Positions 1 to 6,671 of a stretch of 7,625 bases of DNA are shown here, one piece after another. A program made the position numbers and the translations under genes. A model generated the notes under the pieces. That model was given only the letters and a program-made list of their open reading frames with translations. It was not told the DNA's origin and did no database searches. The stretch is from JAUVYV01 sp964394625 (GTDB lineage Bacteria > Planctomycetota > Phycisphaerae > Sedimentisphaerales > Anaerobacaceae). Each line of letters begins with the position of its first letter. Within the stretch, counting starts at the first letter, position 1. The stretch spans positions 1-7,625 of the forward strand of contig CAYMYK010000144.1 of the NCBI GenBank assembly GCA_964394625.1. The letters are read 5' to 3'.

Positions 1-474
1 GCCCTTACGGCTGAGCTTGGGACGATGAAGGTTACCGAGCAGATAGATGCAATCGAGAGTATGGGTACGGACCCCGTTCGTTATCTTGTGGCGCCCCGGG
101 TGTTGGCGTGTCTTCTTTTGACTCCGGCGTTGATTATCTATGCGGATTTGCTCGGCATCGCCGGCGGCTGGTTTGTGAGCGTGGTTCATCTTCAAATCAA
201 CGCCCGCGCTTACTGGAGTTTCAGCACTTTCGGTGTGGAGCTGTGGGATGTGGCGTGCGGTGTTATCAAGGGCTTTTTCTTCGGCGGCGCCATCGCAGTT
301 ATTAGCTGCTACAAGGGATTTCACTGCAAAGAAGGGGCGCAGGGTGTCGGGCGGGCGTGCACAGAGGCGTTCGTGATGAGCTTTATCTCGATACTGATGA
401 TAGATTTTGTGCTGGTGATGATATTCAAGACGATATACAATATGTTCTGGCAATTGCGCAGCTTGGTGGGGTAA
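1..474 (+). CDS. mlaE: MlaE-type ABC transporter permease, 3' part (5' end outside window)
   Basis: Integral inner-membrane permease of the MlaE/YrbE family, which together with an MlaF-type ATPase moves phospholipid or other lipids between inner and outer membranes. The frame is open from base 1, so the 157 visible residues are the C-terminal part of a protein usually about 260 residues long. An ATG at 25 lies inside the conserved family motif and is not the real start. Seen: the hallmark AELGTMKVTEQIDAIESMG followed by DPVRYLVAPRVLA, a hydrophobic segment around visible residues 35-62, then GVIKGFFFGGAIAVISCYKG and the conserved GAQGVGRACTEAF motif, and a last hydrophobic segment near the C-terminus. 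It ends 21 bases before the ATPase gene. Family assignment is firm. The transported lipid, and whether the system is Mla, Ttg2-like or Yrb-like, cannot be read from this piece. Confidence 0.93.
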   Translation, partial: ALTAELGTMKVTEQIDAIESMGTDPVRYLVAPRVLACLLLTPALIIYADLLGIAGGWFVSVVHLQINARAYWSFSTFGVELWDVACGVIKGFFFGGAIAVISCYKGFHCKEGAQGVGRACTEAFVMSFISILMIDFVLVMIFKTIYNMFWQLRSLVG

Positions 475-495
475 TGCGGTCGAGACAGAAGGAAG

Positions 496-1413
496 ATGAC
501 AGACGCTCGAAAGTCAAAAGTGCAGGATAAGGCGGATAACAGTGAGCAGACGGCGACCGAAGATGTGACCGAGCCGGGCGGCAATGGGGCTGTTAAGGAC
601 AGCGACGGGTTGATTGTTTTAAGGAATGTGACGAAAAAATTCGGCGACCACGTTGTTCTTGACGGTTTGAACCTGGCGGTGGAAAAGGGCAAGACGACGG
701 TAGTTATAGGGCCGAGCGGGTGCGGTAAGACGGTGCTGCTGAAGCATATGATATTATTGCATCGGCCTACATCAGGTGAGGTTTATTTTAAGGGGCATCG
801 GATTGACAATCTTGGTGAGGAACAGTTGAACGGCGTTCGCGCCCATTTTGGTTATCTGTTTCAGGCTGGTGCGCTGTTTGACAGTTTGAGTGTGGCGGAG
901 AATATAATGTTTCCGGTCAGGCAGCACTGCAAGATAACGAGGTTCAGCGCGGTCGAGGAGCTTGTCAAGCAGAAGCTGACGATGGTCGGCTTGAATGGTT
1001 TTCAGGACTTTTTCCCGGCGAACCTGTCGGGCGGTCAGCGCAAGCGTGTTGCGCTGGCGCGGGCCATAGCGCTCGGACCCGAGGTGATACTCTACGACGA
1101 GCCGACAACGGGTCTGGACCCGATTCGTGCGGATATTATCAACGAGCTGATATTGAAATTAGAGCGGGAACTGGCGGTGACGAGCGTCGCGGTAACTCAC
1201 GATATGAGAAGCGCGTACAAGATAGCGGACCGTATAGTGATGCTTCATAACAGCAGAATAGTTGCGGACGGCGATGCCGAGCATATCCGTAATCATCCGA
1301 ATACGATAGTGCAGCAATTCATCAGGGGCGAGGTAAGCAAGAAGGACCTGGAGGCGCTCAGGTCGGCAAGTGCGGGCAATTCGATACGGCTTCCTGGTGG
1401 CATAGAGGATTAA
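496..1413 (+). CDS. mlaF: MlaF-type ABC transporter ATP-binding protein
   Basis: Cytoplasmic ATPase that powers the MlaE-type permease encoded just upstream. In its 305 residues the ABC domain starts near residue 39. Walker A GPSGCGKT is at 72-79, the Q-loop glutamine at 123 in GYLFQAGALFDSLSV (typical of the Mla/Ttg2A branch), the LSGGQ signature at 177-181, Walker B VILYDE at 197-202, then the D-loop PTTGLDP and the switch histidine at 235. All catalytic motifs are intact. The first ~36 residues are a charged, low-complexity extension beyond the usual N-terminus. The AGAAGGAAG purine run abuts the ATG at 496 with a rather short spacing, so a slightly later non-ATG start (for example GTG at 565) is possible. 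The stop codon is 4 bases before the next start, implying co-transcription. No MCE-domain (MlaD) gene follows, which differs from many mla operons. Confidence 0.94.
   Translation: MTDARKSKVQDKADNSEQTATEDVTEPGGNGAVKDSDGLIVLRNVTKKFGDHVVLDGLNLAVEKGKTTVVIGPSGCGKTVLLKHMILLHRPTSGEVYFKGHRIDNLGEEQLNGVRAHFGYLFQAGALFDSLSVAENIMFPVRQHCKITRFSAVEELVKQKLTMVGLNGFQDFFPANLSGGQRKRVALARAIALGPEVILYDEPTTGLDPIRADIINELILKLERELAVTSVAVTHDMRSAYKIADRIVMLHNSRIVADGDAEHIRNHPNTIVQQFIRGEVSKKDLEALRSASAGNSIRLPGGIED
1404..1409 (+). promoter_or_regulatory. Ribosome binding site supporting the GTG start at 1418
   Basis: AGAGGA lies 8 bases before a GTG codon and overlaps the last codons of the ATPase gene. There is no nearby ATG in frame, and the protein from this GTG begins about 40 residues before the FAD-binding domain, as expected for the family. 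This decides a GTG start for the large oxidoreductase and suggests translational coupling to the upstream gene. Confidence 0.6.
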
Positions 1414-1417
1414 TCAG

Positions 1418-4294
1418 GTGAGGTTCAGCAATTCAGGGCGCATCGCGGCGGATTTGGCCGGGGTGATTGCCGGTGACATATTATCAGATAAGCTCAGCAG
1501 GACGGCTTTCAGCAGCGATGCGAGCATTTACCAGATAGTGCCGGCGTGTGTGGTGGCGCCCCGGGACAGGGACGATGTCTCTGCGGCGGTGAAATACGCC
1601 GGGGAAAATCAATTGGCGATAGCCGCCAGGGGAGCGGGCAGCGGCGTTGCGGGCGAATCGCTTTGCGCCGGGATTGTGCTCGATGTGACGCGGTATATGA
1701 ACAGGATTTTAGGCGCCGGCGAGCAGGGCCGGACGGTTGAGTGCGAGCCGGGCGTCGTGCTCAGCGATTTGAATAATTATTTGGCCGGCCTCGGCAGGAA
1801 AATCGGACCCGACCCCTCAACGGCTAATCGGGCGGTGATAGGCGGCTGTGTTGCGAACAATGCGACGGGCGCGCATTCGCTGCAGTACGGGTACATTGGC
1901 GATTACGTGGAAAGCGTCGAGGTGGTATTAGCGGACGGCAGCATAGTGGAGTTTGCTAATAACGTCGAGCCGGCAAAGGTGCAAGACGAAAAGGTTGCAA
2001 GCCTTGCAGGTGAGGTTCTGGGGCTTCTCTCGGGCGCCGGCGACATAATAACAAAGGCGCTTCCGGGTACGAAACGCAATCGCAGCGGGTATATGATAGG
2101 CTGGATATGTCACGGGCAAAAAGTCGATATGGCCGCCTTGTTGGCCGGCTCCGAGGGAACGTTAGGTATATTTACGAAGGTTACGCTCAGGACGGTGGCG
2201 CTGCCGGCGGCGAAGGGGCTTGTACAGCTTGAGTTTGATTCTATGGAGCGGATGGCCAAAGCGGTGCCGATAATTGTAAGCAGCGGTGCGAGCGCGTGCG
2301 AGCTAATGGACGGCAGGTTGATGGATATGGCCAGGCAGCGGCTGCCGGCATACGGAGACCTTCTGCCGGCCGGTTGTGCGGTGGTGCTGCTGGTTGAGCA
2401 TACGGGCCGGACGGATAAGCAGGTGGCCGAGTCGATAGAGCGGACTGTGGCGGCGGTTGGGGGGCTGTCGAAAGGGAATATGCCGCTTTTTGATGAGGAC
2501 AAGCAGACTCGGCTGTGGCGTATGCGCAAAGATGCGGTGCCGCTGCTGGACAGTGAAAGGGGGCATCGGCGGGCTGTGCCTTTTATCGAGGACGTTTCGG
2601 TCGAAAATACGAAGTTGGCCGAGTACGTAGCGGGATTGGAGCAGATTGGCCTCCGTTACGGTATTGTGATGAGCTTTTACGGGCACGCCGGCGACGGGGA
2701 GCTTCATATTCGGCCCTACCTGGATTTGGGTGAGGACGGTGATGTCGAGAAGATGCAGCGGATTGCGAACGATGTATTTACGCTGGCGTGGTCGTTGGGC
2801 GGCTCGATTAGCGGCGAGCACGCAGACGGCCTGGTGCGGGCGGCGTTTGTCAGACGGCAGTATGGCGACGAGTTTTACGATTTGCTCTGCGGCATCAAGC
2901 GAATATTCGACCCGAAGGGGGTATTGAACCCGGGCAAGATAATCAACGACGATGCCGATATTATGGTGAAAAACCTCAGGGCGCAAAAGAGGGTCCTGCC
3001 GCAGCGAACGTTCGGCAAATGCGGAATGTTCTTTTCAAAAGATGAGGTTGAGCTTGAATTAGAACAGTGCAGCGGCTGCGGAATATGCAGGAGCACCGAG
3101 AGCGAGCTTCGGATGTGCCCGGTGTTTCGGGCGATGACAGAGGAGCTGAATACGTCGCGGGCGAAGGTAAATATCCTGAGGTTCTGGGCGACGGGACAAT
3201 TGGAAGATGGAGATTTGGCCTCGGCTGAGTTCAGAAAGTTTCTGGATTTGTGCGTGAACTGCAAGATGTGTGCGGTTGACTGCCCGTCGGGAGTGGATGT
3301 ATCGAAGTTGATGACGGCTGCGCGGGCGGAGTACGTTCGGCGCAAAGGGCTGCGCCGGGCCGAGTTCGTCCTGGGGCATAATCGATACCTCAGTATTCTG
3401 GGCAGTATGTTTGGGCCGGTATCGAATCTTGTGATGGGCCTTGGCATAACGAAATGGCTGCTGGAAAAGGCGGCGGGCATAGACAGGCGAAGGGCTATGC
3501 CGAAATTCGCTTGGGGCTCGTTCCTGGCCGCCGGCGGAAAATACATCGAGGCGCTGGGGCCTGTTGATAAGCCGATTGACAGGGTCGCATACTTTGTCGA
3601 TACGTTTGCAAATTATAACGACCACGAATTGGGTTATGCGGTAATTAACGTTCTTCGGCATAACGATATTGACGTAGTGCTGCCGAAGCAGCGGCCTGCC
3701 CCCCTGCCGGCCATTGTCTATGGGGACGTGAAAACTGCAAAAAGGGATTTGGCGTACAGTGTGAAGTATTTGGCAAAGGCGGTTCGGGACGGCTGCAAAA
3801 TTATATGCTCCGAGCCGAGCGCCGCCCTGTGCCTGCAGCAGGAGCTCGGGCATTATGTCTCGGGTGAAGATGCGAAGCTGGTAAGCGACAATACGTTCGA
3901 GTTGATGGGGTACTTGCTTGCGTTGAAAAGGCAGGGCAAGCTCAAAAAGTGTGAGAAGAAAATCTCGCGGGAATATGTTTATCATACGCCCTGCCATTTG
4001 TTTGCGATAGACGCTTGCGGTGCGAGTATCGAACTTTTGCGTCAGTTGTGCGGCCTGGAGGTTACCGATTTGAAGGCGGGCTGCTGCGGCCTGGCAGGGA
4101 CGTTCGGAATGCAGAAGAAAAATTACCAGCTCAGCGAGGCAATTTCAGCGAGCTTAAAAGAAGCCCTGGACAACTGCGATACGCAGTACGTACTCACCGA
4201 GTGCGCCGCCTGCGGTATGCAAATCGAGCATATAAGCAATAAAATTGTGCGGCATCCGGTGAAGGTCCTTGCAGAGTGCTGCGGAACCGGATGA
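1418..4294 (+). CDS. FAD-linked oxidase fused to Fe-S / CCG-domain oxidoreductase (GlcD-GlcF-like)
   Basis: A 958-residue single-chain flavo-iron-sulfur oxidoreductase of the D-lactate/glycolate dehydrogenase-like group (related to YdiJ and GlcD+GlcF). It probably oxidises a 2-hydroxyacid and passes electrons via [4Fe-4S] clusters to a membrane or soluble acceptor; the substrate is unknown. Domains: PCMH-type FAD-binding about 38-260, with ARGAGSGVAGES, PDPST (131-135) and IGGCVANNATG (141-151); FAD-oxidase C-terminal domain about 265-510, with YGHAGDGELHIRP (421-433), SGEHADG (465-471) and FDPKGVLNPGKI (497-508); first cluster ligands C551, C554, C557, C567; second C612, C615, C618, C622; then two CCG-type regions. 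The second has TPCH (C859), GCCG (C889, C890) and CAAC (C929, C932). In the first, the expected Cys-Cys-Gly reads Pro-Ala-Pro at 760-762. It has a GTG start 4 bases after the ATPase stop. No signal peptide was seen, so it is probably cytoplasmic or peripheral. Confidence 0.92.
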   Translation: MRFSNSGRIAADLAGVIAGDILSDKLSRTAFSSDASIYQIVPACVVAPRDRDDVSAAVKYAGENQLAIAARGAGSGVAGESLCAGIVLDVTRYMNRILGAGEQGRTVECEPGVVLSDLNNYLAGLGRKIGPDPSTANRAVIGGCVANNATGAHSLQYGYIGDYVESVEVVLADGSIVEFANNVEPAKVQDEKVASLAGEVLGLLSGAGDIITKALPGTKRNRSGYMIGWICHGQKVDMAALLAGSEGTLGIFTKVTLRTVALPAAKGLVQLEFDSMERMAKAVPIIVSSGASACELMDGRLMDMARQRLPAYGDLLPAGCAVVLLVEHTGRTDKQVAESIERTVAAVGGLSKGNMPLFDEDKQTRLWRMRKDAVPLLDSERGHRRAVPFIEDVSVENTKLAEYVAGLEQIGLRYGIVMSFYGHAGDGELHIRPYLDLGEDGDVEKMQRIANDVFTLAWSLGGSISGEHADGLVRAAFVRRQYGDEFYDLLCGIKRIFDPKGVLNPGKIINDDADIMVKNLRAQKRVLPQRTFGKCGMFFSKDEVELELEQCSGCGICRSTESELRMCPVFRAMTEELNTSRAKVNILRFWATGQLEDGDLASAEFRKFLDLCVNCKMCAVDCPSGVDVSKLMTAARAEYVRRKGLRRAEFVLGHNRYLSILGSMFGPVSNLVMGLGITKWLLEKAAGIDRRRAMPKFAWGSFLAAGGKYIEALGPVDKPIDRVAYFVDTFANYNDHELGYAVINVLRHNDIDVVLPKQRPAPLPAIVYGDVKTAKRDLAYSVKYLAKAVRDGCKIICSEPSAALCLQQELGHYVSGEDAKLVSDNTFELMGYLLALKRQGKLKKCEKKISREYVYHTPCHLFAIDACGASIELLRQLCGLEVTDLKAGCCGLAGTFGMQKKNYQLSEAISASLKEALDNCDTQYVLTECAACGMQIEHISNKIVRHPVKVLAECCGTG

Positions 4295-4332
4295 GACGTT
4301 AAGTATTTCGGTTTATGTATCGCTCGTTGTGT

Positions 4333-4339
4333 GAGAAGG
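4333..4339 (+). promoter_or_regulatory. Shine-Dalgarno site of the AmrS-like gene
   Basis: GAGAAGG is placed 7 bases before the ATG at 4347, a near-ideal spacing. It lies in the 52-base gap after the oxidoreductase stop. I see no terminator hairpin or clear promoter in that gap, so readthrough from upstream is likely. Confidence 0.65.
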
Positions 4340-4346
4340 TTGGACA

Positions 4347-5390
4347 ATGGCTGATGAGGGATTGAAAAAGGCGGTGTTGTGGGAAGCATCGGGGGAAGAT
4401 AAGAAGGTGCGGTGTAAGCTGTGCGCGCACAGGTGCTTGATTGGCGATGGGAAGCTGGGGTTTTGCCGGGTGCGGAAGAACGTGGAAGGGGTGCTGTATT
4501 CGCTGAATTACGATAAGGTTATCAGTGCGAACCCTGACCCGATAGAGAAGAAGCCGTTGTTTCATTTTCAGCCGGGCAGCAGGAGCTTTTCGATAGCGAC
4601 GATGGGGTGCAATTTCCGGTGCGAGTTCTGCCAGAACTGGCAGATAAGCCAGGCGGCAATCGAGACCGGCGGCATTGACGGCGAGCCGATTAGTCCCGAG
4701 ACCATAGTAAAGGCGGCTCTGCGCAGCGGCTGTAAGAGTATCGCATATACTTATACCGAGCCGACGGTCTTTATGGAGCTTTGTGCGGATTGCGGACGCC
4801 TTGCAAAGGAAAAGGGCCTGACAAATGTGTTTGTGAGCAACGGCTACCAGACGCCGGAGGCGATTGATTTTGCGGCGGAATGGCTTGATGGGATAAACGT
4901 GGATTTGAAGGCGTTCAGTGAGGATTATTACAGCCGGCTTTGCAAGGCGAACCTGGCCCCTGTGCTCGAGACAATAGAGCATATCGCAAAAAATACGGAT
5001 ATATGGCTGGAGGTCACGACGCTTTTAGTGCCGGACGAGAATGATTCGCAGAAGGAATTGAAGAAATCAGCGGAGTTCATAGTGACAAAGGCAGGGGCGG
5101 ATGTGCCGTGGCATATCAGCCGGTTCCATCCGCAGTACAAATATCTGGATGCGGTCCCGACGCCACTGGAGAGCTTGGAGCGGGCATACGAGATTGGCAA
5201 ATCGGCGGGGCTGCATTATGTCTATTTAGGCAATGTCCCGGGGTCGAGGACGGAGAGCACGTTCTGCTATAATTGCGGCCGGCTGCTGATAGAGCGGATT
5301 GGCTACGAGGTCTCGGCGAATTACGTGAAGGATTCCCGCTGTCCCGATTGCGGCACAAAGGTTGCAGGTTTTGAACTGGACGGCAAATGA
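4347..5390 (+). CDS. amrS: AmrS-type radical SAM protein (AmmeMemoRadiSam system)
   Basis: A 347-residue radical SAM enzyme of the AmrS family, often annotated as a pyruvate formate-lyase-activating-enzyme-like protein. It uses a [4Fe-4S] cluster and S-adenosylmethionine to make a radical; the family's physiological substrate is not firmly settled. Seen: an N-terminal cysteine module (C23, C26, C30, C40 in VRCKLCAHRCLIGDGKLGFC); the family segment NPDPIEKKPLFHFQPGS; the cluster motif CNFRCEFC with C88, C92 and C95, followed by QNWQIS; YTYTEPTVF; NVDLKAF; and WHISRFHPQYK. A C-terminal pair of CxxC motifs (C307/C310 and C332/C335) could bind zinc. Length and motif order match the family along its full length. 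It overlaps pdxB by four bases (ATGA). The usual partners AMMECR1 (AmrA) and MEMO1 (AmrB) are not in the window, either as separate genes or as fused domains. Confidence 0.92.
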   Translation: MADEGLKKAVLWEASGEDKKVRCKLCAHRCLIGDGKLGFCRVRKNVEGVLYSLNYDKVISANPDPIEKKPLFHFQPGSRSFSIATMGCNFRCEFCQNWQISQAAIETGGIDGEPISPETIVKAALRSGCKSIAYTYTEPTVFMELCADCGRLAKEKGLTNVFVSNGYQTPEAIDFAAEWLDGINVDLKAFSEDYYSRLCKANLAPVLETIEHIAKNTDIWLEVTTLLVPDENDSQKELKKSAEFIVTKAGADVPWHISRFHPQYKYLDAVPTPLESLERAYEIGKSAGLHYVYLGNVPGSRTESTFCYNCGRLLIERIGYEVSANYVKDSRCPDCGTKVAGFELDGK

Positions 5391-6658
5391 AAATCGTGGC
5401 GGATGAGAATATACCGTTTGCAGCTCAGTGCTTCGCTTCGATTGGCGATGTGGAGCTTGTGCCGGGTCGAAAGATGAGCGCCGATACTGTGCGGGATGCG
5501 GATTGTCTGCTGGTGCGCAGTATAACGAAGGTGAACGAGCAATTGCTTTCGGGCAGTAAGGCCAAGTTCGTTGCAACGGCGACGATAGGCCTCGAGCATA
5601 TAGATGTTGAATACCTTAAAAGTAAGGGGATTGGTTTTGCATCGGCGCCCGGCTCGAATGCCAATTCCGTGGCCGAGTATATCGTGGCGGCGCTGCTTTC
5701 GGTCGGCAAAAAACACAACATTGCCCTCGAGGGCAAGAGCATCGGCATAGTCGGTGCCGGCAACGTCGGCAGCAGGGTGGCGAAAAAGTGCGCTGCGCTG
5801 GGGATGAAGCTGAAACTCAACGACCCGCCGTTGCAAAGATATAGAAGCCACAGAGAACACAGAAAGCACAGAGACAAAAATTATGAAGCTGCTTTGCAGA
5901 GGGTGCAGCGGTATTTGGGCCGGAGCGAATTTGTTCAACTGAAGGAGATATTCAATTGCGACTTTGTAACGCTGCATACGCCGTTGACGAGAGAGGGGCG
6001 GGATAAGACGTATCATTTGGCGGATGATGAGTTTTTTGCTTCGCTGAAGGCCGGCTGCGTGTTTATCAATACATCGCGGGGCGGTGTGCACGATACGGCA
6101 GCATTAAAGGCGGCGATACAATCGGGCAAGTTAGGGGCGGTCGTGCTGGACGTGTGGGAGGATGAGCCGGGGATTGATTGTGAGCTTCTGCAGATGGTTG
6201 ATATATCGACGCCGCATATCGCGGGCTATTCGTTAGACGGTAAGATTGCAGGGATGGTGATGATTTACAAGGCGGTGTGCGCGCATTTCGGTCTGGAACC
6301 CAAGCACGATATCTACGATTTTCTGCCGGAGGCAGAGGTGCCGGAGGTGACGATTGGACACATTGGGATTGATGAGCAGGAGGTATTGCGCGAGTCGGTC
6401 GAGCGGGTTTATGTGATTAACAGGGACGATTTTAATATGCGCGAGACAACGATGGTGGATGAAGGAAAGCGGGCGCAGTTTTTTGACGGGCTGCGAAAGA
6501 ATTACCCGGTTCGGCGGGAGTTTTTCAATACGAAGGTAGTGATAACTACAGAGGGCACAGAAATAATGGAAAAAATGGACTCCCGCTTGCGCGGGAATGA
6601 CATATCGAGAGAAGAAGTTCTCAGGCGAAAGCTGGAAGGGATAGGGTTCAGCATATAG
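5387..6658 (+). CDS. pdxB: Erythronate-4-phosphate dehydrogenase with two in-frame repeat insertions
   Basis: NAD-dependent cytoplasmic 2-hydroxyacid dehydrogenase of the DXP-dependent pyridoxal phosphate pathway, oxidising 4-phosphoerythronate. Seen: KIVADENIPFA at the start, VRSITKVN, the Rossmann GAGNVG at 123-128, catalytic-type R231 (NTSRGGVHD), E260 (VWEDEP) and H277 (TPHIAGYSLDGK). The PdxB-specific C-terminal dimerisation region is present (VERVYVINRDDFNMRET to LRKNYPVRREF), which argues against a serA-like identity. At 423 residues it is about 45 longer than E. coli PdxB (378, from memory). The excess falls in two places: about 24 residues between DPP (146-148) and FVQL (182), and about 15 between KVVI (383-386) and EEVLRRKLEGIGF. 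Both hold dispersed-repeat sequence. The frame stays open, and conserved motifs resume after each insert, so it may still be functional. Its ATG overlaps the amrS stop, implying translational coupling. Confidence 0.92.
   Translation: MKIVADENIPFAAQCFASIGDVELVPGRKMSADTVRDADCLLVRSITKVNEQLLSGSKAKFVATATIGLEHIDVEYLKSKGIGFASAPGSNANSVAEYIVAALLSVGKKHNIALEGKSIGIVGAGNVGSRVAKKCAALGMKLKLNDPPLQRYRSHREHRKHRDKNYEAALQRVQRYLGRSEFVQLKEIFNCDFVTLHTPLTREGRDKTYHLADDEFFASLKAGCVFINTSRGGVHDTAALKAAIQSGKLGAVVLDVWEDEPGIDCELLQMVDISTPHIAGYSLDGKIAGMVMIYKAVCAHFGLEPKHDIYDFLPEAEVPEVTIGHIGIDEQEVLRESVERVYVINRDDFNMRETTMVDEGKRAQFFDGLRKNYPVRREFFNTKVVITTEGTEIMEKMDSRLRGNDISREEVLRRKLEGIGFSI
5849..5875 (+). repeat. Three tandem 9-base CACAGAGAA-like units inside pdxB
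   Basis: Three consecutive 9-mers, CACAGAGAA, CACAGAAAG and CACAGAGAC, are read in frame as HRE-HRK-HRD (residues 155-163). Flanking AGC before and an A-rich run after resemble a dispersed ACAGAGAACACAGAG-type repeat that I recall from several environmental bacterial genomes. The unit length is a multiple of three, so the reading frame survives. The same unit recurs at 6547-6564. Confidence 0.8.
6547..6564 (+). repeat. Two further CACAGAGAA-like 9-base units near the pdxB 3' end
   Basis: TACAGAGGG and CACAGAAAT form two diverged copies of the 9-base unit found at 5849-5875. They sit 12 bases before a GC-rich palindrome, in a part of the protein where the family has only a short linker. Together with the palindrome they look like a composite repeat insertion. 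Confidence 0.6.
6576..6602 (+). repeat. Dispersed palindromic repeat (TCCCGC-N4-GCGGGA type) read in frame as MDSRLRGNDI
   Basis: A perfect 6-base inverted repeat, TCCCGC (6581-6586) and GCGGGA (6591-6596), surrounds the loop TTGC. Flanks of TGGA before and ATGACA after match the very widespread short repeat usually seen as GTCATTCCCGC...GCGGGAATCCA on the other strand. Translation gives MDSRLRGNDI (397-406), a peptide that appears wherever this repeat invades a coding frame. It has no known role in PdxB. Confidence 0.85.
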
Positions 6659-6671
6659 CGGATAGAAATAG

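Noticed and set aside
3699..3704. Run of six C that might signal a frameshift near the missing CCG motif
   Set aside because: The same frame carries recognisable family sequence on both sides (VDTFANYNDHELG before, SEPSAALCLQQEL after), so no frameshift is needed. The Pro-Ala-Pro reading stands, barring compensating sequencing errors.
3059..3997. Minus-strand open frame of about 312 codons, and similar ones at 2303-2986, 4299-4982 and 5321-6091
   Set aside because: All lie opposite strongly supported genes with conserved motifs. Their translations are rich in Arg, His, Pro and Ser without domain signals, as expected of codon-bias shadows.
4315..4365. Tiny open frame of 16 codons starting in the gap before amrS
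   Set aside because: It overlaps the amrS start, has no ribosome binding site of its own, and has no distinguishing features.
5849..5875. Possible CRISPR array
   Set aside because: Units are 9 bases long and directly adjacent with no spacers, inside a coding gene. This is a short tandem repeat.
5831..5914. Possible target-site duplication flanking the first pdxB insertion (LQRY at 5831-5842, LQR at 5894-5902 and VQRY at 5903-5914)
   Set aside because: The matches are imperfect at nucleotide level with different codons. They could be chance or part of the loop, so a duplication cannot be claimed.
6581..6596. GC-rich hairpin as a transcription terminator
   Set aside because: The stem is only six pairs, has no U-tract, lies inside the pdxB coding region, and matches a known dispersed palindromic repeat. 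pdxB continues for 62 bases after it and folP follows closely.
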